A stretch of DNA of 27,829 nucleotides from a virus, in the IMG/VR virus record IMGVR_UViG_3300020118_000049, positions 1-27,829 of that record, one strand, 5' to 3'. The notes under the pieces are model-generated. The model had not been told where the DNA came from, searched no databases, and saw only the letters and a list, made by a program, of their open reading frames with translations. Position 1 is the first letter of the stretch; every line of letters begins with the position of its first letter. Both the position numbers and the translations under genes were made by a program. Below, one piece after another: positions 1 through 7,006 of this stretch.

Positions 1-182
1 ACGGGGCCAATCTGCGCGAGGCCAATCTGGACGGGGCCAATCTGGACGGGGCCAATCTGCGCGAGGCCAATCTGCGCGAGGCCAATCTGGACGGGGCCAA
101 TCTGGACGGGGCCAATCTGCGCGAGGCCAATCTGGACGGGGCCAATCTGCGCGGGGCCAATCTGCGCGGGGCCAATCTGGAC
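1..182 (+). repeat. 15-bp tandem repeat coding for pentapeptides
   Basis: About twelve head-to-tail 15-base units share the invariant core GCCAATCTG. The variable six bases are almost always GACGGG or CGCGAG, with CGCGGG late in the array. Synonymous positions are nearly identical between units, so the array is homogeneous at DNA as well as protein level. It is coding and in frame throughout. Confidence 0.9.
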
Positions 183-422
183 GGTGAAAAAATTTCAAAA
201 AGTCCGCTGTCCGTTGTTGGCCTGCGATATTGGTGCCTGATTTCTGACGGCTTCATGCGTCTTGGCTGCAGGAGTTTCACGCATGACGCGTGGGCCAATT
301 TTAGGGACGACGAGATTTCGGATATGGACTCAGGCGCTCTTGAATTCTGGAAGCAATGGAAAGCGCCGCTGCTTGCCATGTGCGCCGCCCACAAACCTAA
401 GGGCACCATAGCTGATTGCTAA
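1..422 (+). CDS. Pentapeptide-repeat protein, 5' end outside window
   Basis: The frame is open from the first bases (codons begin at base 3) to TAA at 420-422; no start is visible, so the N-terminus lies upstream. The first 60 or so residues are uninterrupted pentapeptides of the A-N-L-x-x type, alternating [10 protein letters not shown] and ANLRG. Such repeats fold into a right-handed quadrilateral beta-helix. They are followed by about 75 non-repeat residues with a Trp/Cys-rich region ([10 protein letters not shown], then ALEFWKQWK), a tail I recall from other phage pentapeptide proteins. Known family members include DNA-mimic gyrase protectors, but most are of unknown function, and none can be assigned here. 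The sequence of promoter 432-460 begins just after the stop, so this gene probably ends the preceding transcription unit. Confidence 0.85.
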   Translation, partial: GANLREANLDGANLDGANLREANLREANLDGANLDGANLREANLDGANLRGANLRGANLDGEKISKSPLSVVGLRYWCLISDGFMRLGCRSFTHDAWANFRDDEISDMDSGALEFWKQWKAPLLAMCAAHKPKGTIADC

Positions 423-431
423 CTGTTTCTC

Positions 432-460
432 TTGACCCGTCCCGCGAGGCGTGGTAGAAT
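432..460 (+). promoter_or_regulatory. Sigma-70-type promoter P1
   Basis: The -35 is TTGACC (432-437), the spacer is 17 bases and the -10 is TAGAAT (455-460), with an extended TGG just before it. It belongs to a five-member family in this window sharing the TGG-TATAMT-AGAGG core. A perfect 7-bp inverted repeat, GAGGGTC (462-468) and GACCCTC (483-489), flanks the expected transcription start and could be an operator or a 5' hairpin. The promoter serves the small-gene operon beginning at 510. Confidence 0.75.
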
Positions 461-509
461 AGAGGGTCCGGATCGCCCCCGCGACCCTCGATGATTATCG
501 GAGAGTAAA

Positions 510-788
510 ATGGAACCAGCAAACACGTTGCACGTAATACGGAAGTCAAGCAAAGAAATCCTGATTCTCAACCCGGAGACGGGCGATGGGCAGACCCTGA
601 GGGCCGACGCGACTGTAGAAATCGGCACAACAATCGTCGAATTTCTGGAAGGAAAGAAGCTTGCCGCCCCCCGACCGTACCGAGATACTAGCAACTTTCG
701 TCAAGGGGGAGCGGGCGTAACCTTTAGCGGTGGGGTTATGGTCGACCCGGCAGCCAAGCTTACAGATAGTGAAGGAGGAGAACTGTGA
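510..788 (+). CDS. Small phage protein of unknown function
   Basis: A 92-residue protein I do not recognise. The ATG is preceded by GGAGAG at a good distance and lies about 50 bases downstream of promoter P1, making it the first gene of an early operon. The N-terminal 60 residues look globular with alternating hydrophobic strands (LHVIRKSSKEILILN, then TTIVEFLEGKK). The rest is Gly-rich and polar. No signal peptide, membrane segment or catalytic motif is seen. Its TGA overlaps the GTG start of the next gene (GTGA), which indicates translational coupling. The frame is supported by this overlap chain, the promoter and the ribosome-binding site. Confidence 0.75.
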   Translation: MEPANTLHVIRKSSKEILILNPETGDGQTLRADATVEIGTTIVEFLEGKKLAAPRPYRDTSNFRQGGAGVTFSGGVMVDPAAKLTDSEGGEL

Positions 789-1492
789 CCAAAAAACCGA
801 CACTGACCCCAGAACAGGCCGAAGCGGCATCGGTGCTGGACCGAAAACGATTGATTGAGGCCGAGGAAGCCAAATTCATCAAGCAAATCGAGGATGAGGA
901 GGAAAGGGCCGCTCGTCACAATAAAGATGTCGAGGTGGCAGTGGCTGAATCCGAGGGTATGGTGAAAAAGGTCAAGAACAAAAAGAAGGAACTGGGAAAG
1001 GAAGCGGACGACGAAGGGCTGGCAATGAAAGCCATGCTGGAGTCGCTGATTTCATCTATGATCACATACCGGAGGGCCATCACAGGGGTCGATCTAGAGA
1101 AAACCGACCCGGATACGCGGGAATATGTTCGCGCCTTGATCGTGGACTGCGCCAACCACATCAAGACAGACGACAGCTGCTGGCCCCAAGTTAAACATCG
1201 TTTCCTGTATGACGTATACCTTGCGATGCGGGAAGACAGCAGGCAAGCTACTAGTTTCGACTACATCCGCCCCGGCCTGATGATCAGCGATTTCAGTGAC
1301 AAGGAGGAATACTACAAACACCGTATTCGGATTTCCAACAAGCAAAAAGAGGACGCTGATGGCAGAACCAAGATTTGCGCAGTATGTGGCGAGGTCAAGC
1401 CAGAGTCCAAGTTCAAGTTCAGGGGAGGGGCGACCTGCAACTCCTGTCGCGGTAAAGCGTACCGCAAACGCGCATCGGAGTCAGGAAAATGA
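785..1492 (+). CDS. Coiled-coil protein with C-terminal zinc-ribbon-like CxxC pairs
   Basis: A 235-residue protein starting at GTG, with a strong AGGAGGAG site (773-780) just upstream. Residues 1 to about 90 are rich in Glu, Lys and Ala and should form a long charged coiled coil. The middle is mixed. The last 45 residues hold CAVCGE and CNSCRG, two CxxC pairs separated by about 18 residues, with a basic C-terminus (KAYRKRASESGK); this resembles small zinc-binding modules found beside phage nucleases. DNA or RNA binding is an inference. I recognise no named family. The TGA overlaps the next ATG (ATGA), so the gene is coupled within the P1 operon. Confidence 0.75.
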   Translation: MTKKPTLTPEQAEAASVLDRKRLIEAEEAKFIKQIEDEEERAARHNKDVEVAVAESEGMVKKVKNKKKELGKEADDEGLAMKAMLESLISSMITYRRAITGVDLEKTDPDTREYVRALIVDCANHIKTDDSCWPQVKHRFLYDVYLAMREDSRQATSFDYIRPGLMISDFSDKEEYYKHRIRISNKQKEDADGRTKICAVCGEVKPESKFKFRGGATCNSCRGKAYRKRASESGK

Positions 1493-1806
1493 CGCTGAAT
1501 CTAGAGTTCAAGGAAGGGTCCTCTCACGCATGGCTGGTTTCCGGCGATTCTCGGGAGCTGTTCGTTACCGCGAAGCCCTGCTCGCTGGGGCACGTGCAGG
1601 GAGCACTTATGTGTTGCGTGGAATCGGACGTCATGGAGGAAGTAGAGATGTCCGAGGAAGGGCTTAAAAATCAAAGAGACCCGGATGGCATCTTTGTCTG
1701 TGTTCGCGGGATCGAGGAAACTAAGATTTACGAATGCACCAGCCACGTACGCATGCCCGGTGGCGATCTGGTCGCATTCATACGACCGATGATGACGACG
1801 CACTGA
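1489..1806 (+). CDS. Small phage protein of unknown function
   Basis: A 105-residue protein coupled to the preceding gene by an ATGA overlap. It looks like a compact soluble fold with alternating beta-like stretches (HAWLVSGDSRELFV, IFVCVRGIEETKI) and two acidic segments. No membrane region, metal motif or enzyme signature can be seen and I do not recognise it. An antisense frame of the same length exists, but the overlap with the upstream stop and the consistent direction of the operon favour the plus strand. Confidence 0.7.
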   Translation: MTLNLEFKEGSSHAWLVSGDSRELFVTAKPCSLGHVQGALMCCVESDVMEEVEMSEEGLKNQRDPDGIFVCVRGIEETKIYECTSHVRMPGGDLVAFIRPMMTTH

Positions 1807-1819
1807 GGAGCGAGCCACT

Positions 1820-1987
1820 ATGACCTCAGAACAATTTCGAGAAGCCGCTGACTGTGTTCGTGACTTACAATTTATTCAGGCTGCTGCGCTTGTGGCCACA
1901 AAGACCCAAGGGAATAAAGACAGCAAAGCTTATATGAACAGGCTGGCTGTCTTGCAACAAGTACTTGAAGAGGAGGCTTTAAAATGA
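1820..1987 (+). CDS. Small helical protein, 55 aa
   Basis: A short gene of 55 codons. ATG at 1820 follows a GAGGAG site (1805-1810) and the TGA at 1985-1987 overlaps the ATG of the next gene. The translation begins MTSEQFREAADCVRDL and ends LQQVLEEEALK, and should be nearly all alpha-helical with Ala-rich faces. It fills what would otherwise be an unexplained 177-base gap and continues the coupled operon. Function unknown. The helical character and size are typical of small phage regulators or host-takeover proteins, but nothing specific supports either. Confidence 0.7.
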   Translation: MTSEQFREAADCVRDLQFIQAAALVATKTQGNKDSKAYMNRLAVLQQVLEEEALK

Positions 1988-2370
1988 AACCAGTAGCGTG
2001 GGAATTAAGGAAAGGAAAGACCGACCGGGTGCTAGTCACCCTAACCAACAGCCCCGAATACGCTTATAACTGGAAATGTTCGGGGGAGGAGGCAGTGGAA
2101 CTGTTTACCGCCGACCAATTTGAGCAGGCGTCAGAGATTCCGGCTGGGTGGGCGTTCATTTCGGCAGATTTCTCGATGCAGGCCAGCGGGAGATCCGAAT
2201 ATGGCGGAGTGATGTTGGTGAGGGATAAAAACGAAAAACACAAATGGAATCAGTTGTCTGATGAAGAAAAGGAGTCAACCGCCCTGTACGCCAGCGGCAG
2301 CGGGAAAACTCTGCAAGAGGCCATTGTTGCTGCATCCTTAAAGGCCGTAGGGTACGGCCCGATCGACTAA
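1984..2370 (+). CDS. Conserved-looking phage protein of unknown function
   Basis: A 128-residue soluble protein starting at an ATGA overlap and preceded by GAGGAGG. It contains a GWAFISADF segment and a C-terminal helix (TLQEAIVAASLKAVGYGPI). That C-terminus resembles the ends of small proteins in which a substrate or structure is evaluated per-residue across a phage operon, but I cannot name a family. No catalytic motif is visible. It is the last gene of the P1 operon: the next 100 bases hold a new promoter. Confidence 0.7.
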   Translation: MKPVAWELRKGKTDRVLVTLTNSPEYAYNWKCSGEEAVELFTADQFEQASEIPAGWAFISADFSMQASGRSEYGGVMLVRDKNEKHKWNQLSDEEKESTALYASGSGKTLQEAIVAASLKAVGYGPID

Positions 2371-2392
2371 ACACGACCTTAATTGTTTGGTA

Positions 2393-2421
2393 TTGACACG
2401 ACGGACCTCCCGTGTTATAAT
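2393..2421 (+). promoter_or_regulatory. Consensus sigma-70 promoter P2
   Basis: TTGACA (2393-2398), a 17-base spacer and TATAAT (2416-2421) match both consensus hexamers exactly, with an extended TGT before the -10. By hexamer match it is, with P3, the strongest promoter in the window. Expected transcription starts near 2428, giving a leader of about 45 bases that carries ATTAAC (2454-2459) before the ribosome-binding site of the gene at 2474. Confidence 0.9.
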
Positions 2422-2473
2422 GGAGGTTCAGTAGGATCTGATTGGTTCATCAAATTAACTCAGGAGATTTACA

Positions 2474-2941
2474 ATGGAACAAGCTCAAGAAACCACCAAA
2501 ACCGCAATTCGCCCGGACACCAGCAAGATGGTCAAAGCCAAGGGCGGCTCTTTCCACAAAGACGACTTCCTTGGCCACGCACTGGCCGGTCTGTCCGTCG
2601 AACAAGTCAAGAGCATCGCAAACACCGTCGGCGTCGAAGTCAGCAAGTACGAGCATCTGAATCCGGGCCAGCAACGCATGACCATCGGCAACAAGCTCCG
2701 CGCCCTTACCAAGGACGTCGATGAAAACGGCCTGGACGGGGCTGCTCTGGACAAGGCAGTTGCCGCGAATGTCGAGTCTGAAAAGATTCGTGACCAGATT
2801 TCGGTTCTGGCCGAGGAAATGAAGGAAGCCGGTGCCGCCGCCAAGGCCGAAGCTGCCGCCGCCAAGGAAGCCGCCAAGGCCGAAAAAGCTGAAGCCGCTG
2901 CCGCCAAGAAGGCCGCTGCCGCCAAGCCCGAAGCCGAGTAA
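2474..2941 (+). CDS. Protein with Ala/Lys/Glu-rich C-terminal tail
   Basis: A 155-residue protein with ATG behind AGGAG (2462-2466), directly downstream of the consensus promoter P2, so probably an abundant early product. Residues 20 to about 100 form a globular region containing LGHALAGLSVEQVKSIAN and LNPGQQRMTIGNKLRAL. From about residue 118 the tail is almost only Ala, Lys and Glu in AAKAE-like units, which predicts a long charged helix similar in composition to histone-H1-like or nucleoid-protein tails. Binding to DNA or to acidic partners is an inference; the Lys charge is largely balanced by Glu, so a simple polycation role is doubtful. I do not recognise the family. An HNH gene separates it from the helicase at 3512. 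Confidence 0.8.
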   Translation: MEQAQETTKTAIRPDTSKMVKAKGGSFHKDDFLGHALAGLSVEQVKSIANTVGVEVSKYEHLNPGQQRMTIGNKLRALTKDVDENGLDGAALDKAVAANVESEKIRDQISVLAEEMKEAGAAAKAEAAAAKEAAKAEKAEAAAAKKAAAAKPEAE

Positions 2942-2951
2942 CTGAATCCCC

Positions 2952-2987
2952 ACGGTCACCGGGGGGCGACCGTAAAATCGGCCCCCC
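2952..2987 (+). terminator. Overlapping hairpins, possible weak terminator or switch
   Basis: Just after the stop at 2941 there are two mutually exclusive stems: ACGGTC (2952-2957) with GACCGT (2968-2973), and GGGGGGC (2961-2967) with GCCCCCC (2981-2987). The second is very GC-rich, but no T-run follows, so it is not a classical intrinsic terminator. It may attenuate or protect the 3' end of the mRNA. Confidence 0.4.
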
Positions 2988-3018
2988 AACCAACACACGC
3001 TTGATTAGGGATAAACAA

Positions 3019-3519
3019 GTGCCATACAAAGATAAAAGTGTCAAAAGGGCTAGAGACGCCGCCGCCTATGCCGCAGACAGAGAAGCCGGCAAAAAAAGAA
3101 ATAAAGATTGGCGGGAGGCGAACCCAGAGAAGTATGAGGAACAGTTAAAAAAACGAAGGGCAAAGGCTGTCGACCGAGAAAAAGAAAAAATCAGGCACGC
3201 CGAGTATAGGGCGGCCAATAAAGAAAAAATACGTCTAAGCAACAAAAAATACAGAGAGTTGAATCCCCACAAAATAGTTGCCCAAGGACTAGTAAGAAGA
3301 AACATTAAAAAACAAGCAACGCCAAGTTGGGCAAATCAAAATAAAATCAAGTTGATATACCGGGATGCCCGAGAGTTTAGGGCACACGGTCTTGATGTCC
3401 ACGTTGACCATATAATTCCTTTAAAAGCAAAACTAGCGTGCGGACTTCATAACGAGTTCAATTTAACGATAAAGCTCGCCCATTGGAACGACAGTAAAGG
3501 AAACAAACTAGATGTATAA
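3019..3519 (+). CDS. HNH endonuclease
   Basis: A very basic protein of about 166 residues. I chose GTG at 3019 because AGGG (3007-3010) sits 8 bases upstream; an in-frame TTG at 3001 lacks a site. Residues 1-100 are a Lys/Arg/Glu-rich helical region with repeats such as ANPEKYEEQLKKRRAK, typical of phage HNH nucleases. The C-terminal HNH core has VDHIIPLK (Asp130, His131), then CGLHNEFNL and NDSKGNK. These enzymes nick or cut DNA and often behave as free-standing homing endonucleases. The gene is visibly A-rich (43 percent GC in one sampled 60-base line, where replication genes give about 57), in keeping with recent arrival. It ends by overlapping the helicase start. Confidence 0.85.
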   Translation: MPYKDKSVKRARDAAAYAADREAGKKRNKDWREANPEKYEEQLKKRRAKAVDREKEKIRHAEYRAANKEKIRLSNKKYRELNPHKIVAQGLVRRNIKKQATPSWANQNKIKLIYRDAREFRAHGLDVHVDHIIPLKAKLACGLHNEFNLTIKLAHWNDSKGNKLDV

Positions 3520-5116
3520 GGCCGAGCTTAAAGGACCCCACATAGTATTTAACGTGGCTTTTATAGAAAACCACAAGTGCAAGTCGTCGGGTGCTCGCTT
3601 CAACCCGACAACTAAGCAGTGGCAGGCGAAAGCCAACAAAATAACTGCTGCCGCCGTCATGGCACAATTCCCAGAGAAAGATGTTGACCCGGCCATCAAA
3701 AGTTTGGCTGGTCCGTCTTTTGATATCCCTCCAATGGGTTTCGACCCCGACGAGGGTCTCCGAGTAGTCAGCCTCCGCCCCCGGCAGAGGTCGGCAATCG
3801 AGAAGGCATGGCCCTACTCCGGATTCGCGTTCTTTCATGTGATGGGCGCAGGAAAGACCGTTTCCACCATCGCGTTGGCCAACTTGCGAGCAAAGCATGG
3901 TCTTATCGACAGGCTGTTAATCATCTGCCCGACATCCATCAAGGGCGTATGGAAGAAGGAAATTGAGCGGTACTCCTCGTTGGACGCCCATCTGCAGGTG
4001 CTGGAGTCAGGCTCGCCATTGAAGAAATGGAACGGGTTCCCGATACTGGTGGTCGGCGTCGAGGCCATGTCCCAAGGGGGCGCAGCAGGGATAGCTCGAG
4101 AATTCGTCGAGGGCGGCAGGTGCATGTCCGTTATCGACGAGTCCAGCACCGTAAAGAATCACGACAGTGTGCGGACCGAGAAATGCTGGGAGATAGGCGA
4201 ACAGTCTGTGTTCAGGTTGATCCTCACCGGAACCAACGTTACCCAAGGGCTACAGGACTTGTTTGCCCAGATGTACTTCGTCGACCCGTCCATAATCGGG
4301 GAACTGTCGTACTACTCGTTCCGTAATACATACTGCGTTATGGGCGGGTTCGAGAACAAGAAAATTATCGGTTACACCAACACGGCTGTACTGCTGGACA
4401 GAATAAGGCCGTATTGTGACGTAGTGCGAAAGGGGGACATGAAGTTGCCCTCGAAGCAGTATCAAGTACGAGAGGTCAAGGCCAGTGCCGAGCAGGTCAA
4501 GGCTTGCAAAGAACTGGCCCGAGAAATGACCACGAAGCTGGGCGACAAGGAAATTAGCGTCCAGAACGCGTTGGAGGCAATGCTGAGGTTCCAACAGATA
4601 GCTGGTGGGCACGACCCCGAAGGGAATCAGCTGTCCAAGAACCCGAAGCTGACCGAACTTGTCAGCCTGCTGGGGGAGTTCGACGGCAAAGCCATTATCT
4701 GGGCAAGGTATCTTCCAGAAATAGGAACCATATCCGAGCGGCTGGAGAAGGAATGGGCCGGTTCCGTTATGACCATCACCGGGGCAGTGCCTCCGCCTGA
4801 GCGACAGCCGATGGTTGACAAATTCGAGGCCAGCAGCAAGATGCGGTTCTTGGTGGTCAACCAGCAGACCTGCGGCAAGGGATTGACTATCATTGCGGCT
4901 ACTCTATCTGTGTACTACAGCAATACATTTTCGTTAGAGGACAGAATGCAGTCCGAAGACAGAAATCATCGTATTGGCCAAGAGAACGAGGTCACTTACG
5001 TTGATCTGATGTCTGATCTTAAGGTCGACCGGACTGTAGTGACAGCACTGAGTAACAAAATGTCGGTGTCCGAGTACGTCAACAACGGACTGTTGACCGT
5101 CAGTAATCTTCTTTAA
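3512..5116 (+). CDS. SNF2-type DEAD-like helicase/ATPase
   Basis: A 534-residue superfamily 2 helicase of the SNF2 group. The ATG overlaps the end of the HNH gene. Visible motifs: Walker A VMGAGKT (Lys115), Walker B VIDESS (Asp209, Glu210; DESS instead of the usual DEAH), motif III LTGTN, motif V CGKGLTI, and motif VI QSEDRNHRIGQ (480-490), which is strongly SNF2-like. The N-terminal 90 residues (KCKSSGARFNPTTKQW) look like a small HARP/phage-type accessory domain. Phage SNF2 proteins act on DNA in replication, recombination or protein displacement; which one applies here is not shown. It belongs to the early operon with 5128-5744. Confidence 0.92.
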   Translation: MYKAELKGPHIVFNVAFIENHKCKSSGARFNPTTKQWQAKANKITAAAVMAQFPEKDVDPAIKSLAGPSFDIPPMGFDPDEGLRVVSLRPRQRSAIEKAWPYSGFAFFHVMGAGKTVSTIALANLRAKHGLIDRLLIICPTSIKGVWKKEIERYSSLDAHLQVLESGSPLKKWNGFPILVVGVEAMSQGGAAGIAREFVEGGRCMSVIDESSTVKNHDSVRTEKCWEIGEQSVFRLILTGTNVTQGLQDLFAQMYFVDPSIIGELSYYSFRNTYCVMGGFENKKIIGYTNTAVLLDRIRPYCDVVRKGDMKLPSKQYQVREVKASAEQVKACKELAREMTTKLGDKEISVQNALEAMLRFQQIAGGHDPEGNQLSKNPKLTELVSLLGEFDGKAIIWARYLPEIGTISERLEKEWAGSVMTITGAVPPPERQPMVDKFEASSKMRFLVVNQQTCGKGLTIIAATLSVYYSNTFSLEDRMQSEDRNHRIGQENEVTYVDLMSDLKVDRTVVTALSNKMSVSEYVNNGLLTVSNLL

Positions 5117-5127
5117 GGAGGCATAAA

Positions 5128-5580
5128 ATGGTAACTTACGCCGAAGCACTGGAGGACGGGAAGTTAGTGATGGACATGATGGCCTTAGATTTTATGGCCT
5201 ACAGCAACGTGTACGTCGTCGGGTCCTCATTCATATGCGGTGAAGGAAAGGATTCGGACATACTGATCCTTGTGCCCTTTATCGATAGCAACGACTGGCA
5301 GCAGGTGTACGTCGATTACTTTGAGTCCAAAGGATACAAAGTTGACGGGAACTTGCTATATGGCGGCGAATTTGTCAGCATGAAGAATGGCCGAATCAAC
5401 ATCCTTCTTACAGAATACCCTATTTTCTTCGACAGATGGGTAGCTGCTGCTCATGTGTGCCGCTATATAGACGACTTGATGCCGAAAGGAAAGATGTCCC
5501 GAAAAGTCAGGGTGGACGTCCATCAAATAATTGTCGACGGCAGAAGGCTTCCGATCCAAGACCTGTGTGTGCTGGCATGA
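5128..5580 (+). CDS. Nucleotidyltransferase-fold phage protein
   Basis: A 150-residue protein with ATG behind a strong AAGGAGG site (about 5115-5121). It shows the minimal nucleotidyltransferase signature: VVGSSF with Gly32-Ser33, followed by KDSDILILV with Asp42 and Asp44. Further on, GRINILLTEYPIFFDRWVAA matches the pattern of phage nucleotidyltransferase-like proteins, in which the third acidic strand reads N-x-I/L. Enzymes of this fold transfer nucleotides to RNA, antibiotics or proteins. The substrate is unknown here, and the phage subgroup may be inactive or have a different role. It is the third gene of a unit with the SNF2 helicase and is followed by an ATGA-coupled small gene. Confidence 0.7.
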   Translation: MVTYAEALEDGKLVMDMMALDFMAYSNVYVVGSSFICGEGKDSDILILVPFIDSNDWQQVYVDYFESKGYKVDGNLLYGGEFVSMKNGRINILLTEYPIFFDRWVAAAHVCRYIDDLMPKGKMSRKVRVDVHQIIVDGRRLPIQDLCVLA

Positions 5581-5744
5581 AACCGCACTACATTCCTCTA
5601 TGGATGGTGCGCAGGGCCATCAAGTTCTGTGCGTTGAGGATCAGGGATCAAATCGTGTGCTCGGAAAGGTTCAACAGGACCACATTCGAATTCGCCAAGT
5701 CGAGTTCAGACATTCCGCACCCGCCACGCCGCAGCGATCTGTGA
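5577..5744 (+). CDS. Small basic protein, 55 aa
   Basis: The ATG at 5577 overlaps the TGA of the preceding gene (ATGA). The product starts MKPHYIPLWMVRRAIKF and is basic, with an Arg-rich ending (PHPPRRSDL). It has one weakly hydrophobic N-terminal helix but no convincing membrane segment. Function unknown. The only support is the start/stop overlap and the lack of another gene in this stretch. Promoter P3 begins 35 bases after the stop. Confidence 0.5.
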   Translation: MKPHYIPLWMVRRAIKFCALRIRDQIVCSERFNRTTFEFAKSSSDIPHPPRRSDL

Positions 5745-5779
5745 CGCCCCTAATTGCTCCTAGTTACACACTGTTCATA

Positions 5780-5808
5780 TTGACAAGAAACACAGGGTGT
5801 GGTATAAT
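5780..5808 (+). promoter_or_regulatory. Consensus sigma-70 promoter P3
   Basis: TTGACA (5780-5785), 17 bases, TATAAT (5803-5808), with extended TGG directly before the -10. Both hexamers match consensus. The start of transcription is expected near 5815, only about 14 bases before the ATG at 5829, so the leader is very short. It would drive the HNH gene and the small genes to about 6884. Confidence 0.88.
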
Positions 5809-5828
5809 AGAGTCATGGGAGAAGGATC

Positions 5829-6275
5829 ATGGCACTAGATTTAGAAGACAGATTTTGGAATTATGTGGACCTAAGAGGACCGGATGAGTGTTGGGGGTGG
5901 TTGGGTTCTTTTGATCGGGGAGGGTATGGAAGATTCGATTCCAAAGGTGCTCACAGAGTATCGCACAGTTTAAATGTGGGGGCAATACCGGATGGAATGT
6001 GTGTTCTCCATCGTTGTGATAACCCGGCCTGTGTGAATCCGAAGCATTTATTTTTAGGTACTTGCAAAGATAACGTCGTTGATATGGTTTCTAAAGGAAG
6101 AAACGCTAAAACCACTGGGGAGGATAATTTTGGTGCCAAGCTAACTAACCAACAGGTGCTGGCCATAAGGGAAGATGGTAGAACGAACGCGACAATAGCT
6201 GCGGAGTACATGGCTGGCGTGGTTGCAATTCGTAACATTAAAACCCGCCGCAAATGGAAAAGTTTAATCAGTTAA
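5829..6275 (+). CDS. HNH homing-type endonuclease (paralogue A)
   Basis: A 148-residue protein preceded by GGAGAAGG. It follows the phage HNH_3 plan: an N-terminal RFWNYVDLRGPDECWGW module, the HNH core CVLHRCDNPACVNPKHLFLG with its metal/catalytic His and Cys residues (about 58-78), then KDNVVDMVSKGR, and a C-terminal helix-turn-helix-like segment ending TRRKWKSLIS. It is clearly related to the proteins at 8666-9103 and to the N-terminal half of 14266-15027. It sits directly behind promoter P3, so the insertion probably captured or displaced the original first gene of that unit. Expected activity: site-specific nicking or cutting of DNA. Confidence 0.9.
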   Translation: MALDLEDRFWNYVDLRGPDECWGWLGSFDRGGYGRFDSKGAHRVSHSLNVGAIPDGMCVLHRCDNPACVNPKHLFLGTCKDNVVDMVSKGRNAKTTGEDNFGAKLTNQQVLAIREDGRTNATIAAEYMAGVVAIRNIKTRRKWKSLIS

Positions 6276-6289
6276 CTAGAGGAAAGAAA

Positions 6290-6475
6290 ATGGAAAACGT
6301 GAACATGTCCGTAAAGGGCGACAAGTTGGTGATCGAGATTGACCTTAAGCATCGCGGCGAGGTCAGCTCTTCTGGTAAGTCCATCTTCGTGGCCACCACT
6401 TCTGGCGACGCCGATGTACCCGGTGCCGATGGTATGAAGATCGGCATCAACTGCTACATCCCCAACAAGAAATAA
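6290..6475 (+). CDS. Small conserved phage protein, 61 aa
   Basis: I chose ATG at 6290 because AGAGGAAAG sits just upstream and a GTTAAC leader element (6271-6276) occurs at the position seen before other genes here; an in-frame ATG at 6254 lies inside the HNH gene and has no site. The product begins MENVNMSVKGDKLVIEID and is a short beta-rich protein with SGKSIFVATTSGD and a C-terminal IGINCYIPNKK. I recall similar tiny proteins in many phage replication regions, all without known function. No motif suggests an enzyme. Confidence 0.75.
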   Translation: MENVNMSVKGDKLVIEIDLKHRGEVSSSGKSIFVATTSGDADVPGADGMKIGINCYIPNKK

Positions 6476-6485
6476 GGTGACGATC

Positions 6486-6884
6486 ATGGAAACCGCAAAC
6501 ATCATCGCCATGGCCAAGAAGATGCGCATGTTTCAGGCCGAAAAAGAGGAACTCGAAGAACGCGTCAAGTTCTTGAACATCCAGCTGGACGACATTCGTT
6601 TGAAGCAAATCCCCGACGCGATGGCCGAGTTAGAACTCAAGAGCTTGACCATCGAAGATGTTGGCCGGGTCCAGTTGGCCAACGACTGCTATGCTACTAT
6701 TGCCGACAAGGCAGCAGGTTACGCATGGCTTGAAGAAAACGGGTACGGCGGTCTGATCGTGCCGTACGTCCAGCCCTCCACTTTCAAGGCCGCTGTAAAA
6801 GAGGCCATGAAGGCCGGGCAGGAATTCCCGGAGGAGTTGTTTCGAATCCAGCCTTTCGTGCGAGCTAGCATCGTAAAGGCATAA
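6486..6884 (+). CDS. Conserved phage protein with N-terminal coiled coil
   Basis: A protein of 132 residues. ATG at 6486 is preferred, with AAGGTG nine bases upstream; GTG at 6477 is an in-frame alternative. Residues 1-45 are a coiled coil (QAEKEELEERVKFLNIQLD). They are followed by IPDAMAELELKSLTIEDVGRV and a C-terminal PSTFKAAVKEAM...PEELFRIQPFVRASI. This architecture recurs in podovirus and siphovirus early regions, close to ssDNA-binding and nuclease genes, without a proven function. Position just upstream of the 7007 gene suggests a replication or recombination accessory role, as an inference only. Confidence 0.75.
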   Translation: METANIIAMAKKMRMFQAEKEELEERVKFLNIQLDDIRLKQIPDAMAELELKSLTIEDVGRVQLANDCYATIADKAAGYAWLEENGYGGLIVPYVQPSTFKAAVKEAMKAGQEFPEELFRIQPFVRASIVKA

Positions 6885-7006
6885 GGTCATCGGGTCTGGT
6901 CATTTCCGTTCACAGGGCGGTTTCCCCCCAGACTTTGCAAACCCTGCCGGTGGGGTTGATGAGACGCCGGCACTTTTAGCAAGTTAACCAGTTAAGGAGT
7001 TTTAAA
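6885..7006 (+). other. Structured intergenic region
   Basis: At 122 bases this is the longest gene-free stretch inside the rightward block. It contains several inverted repeats: GTCTGG (6894-6899) with CCAGAC (6928-6933), AACCC (6940-6944) with GGGTT (6953-6957), and the palindrome GCCGGC near 6966. No T-run or sigma-70 promoter is apparent. It ends with GTTAAC (6983-6988) and AAGGAG before the ATG at 7007. It could be a terminator plus leader, an mRNA-processing site or an origin element. Confidence 0.4.

Noticed and set aside
1-182. Short direct repeats resembling a CRISPR array
   Set aside because: Units are 15 bases, contiguous, without spacers, and translate in frame to pentapeptides.
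2450-2998. Long leftward open frame rich in Gly and Leu
   Set aside because: It is antisense to the Ala/Lys/Glu-rich tail, whose GCC/AAG codons leave opposite frames open; no ribosome-binding site, and the plus frame has promoter P2 and AGGAG.
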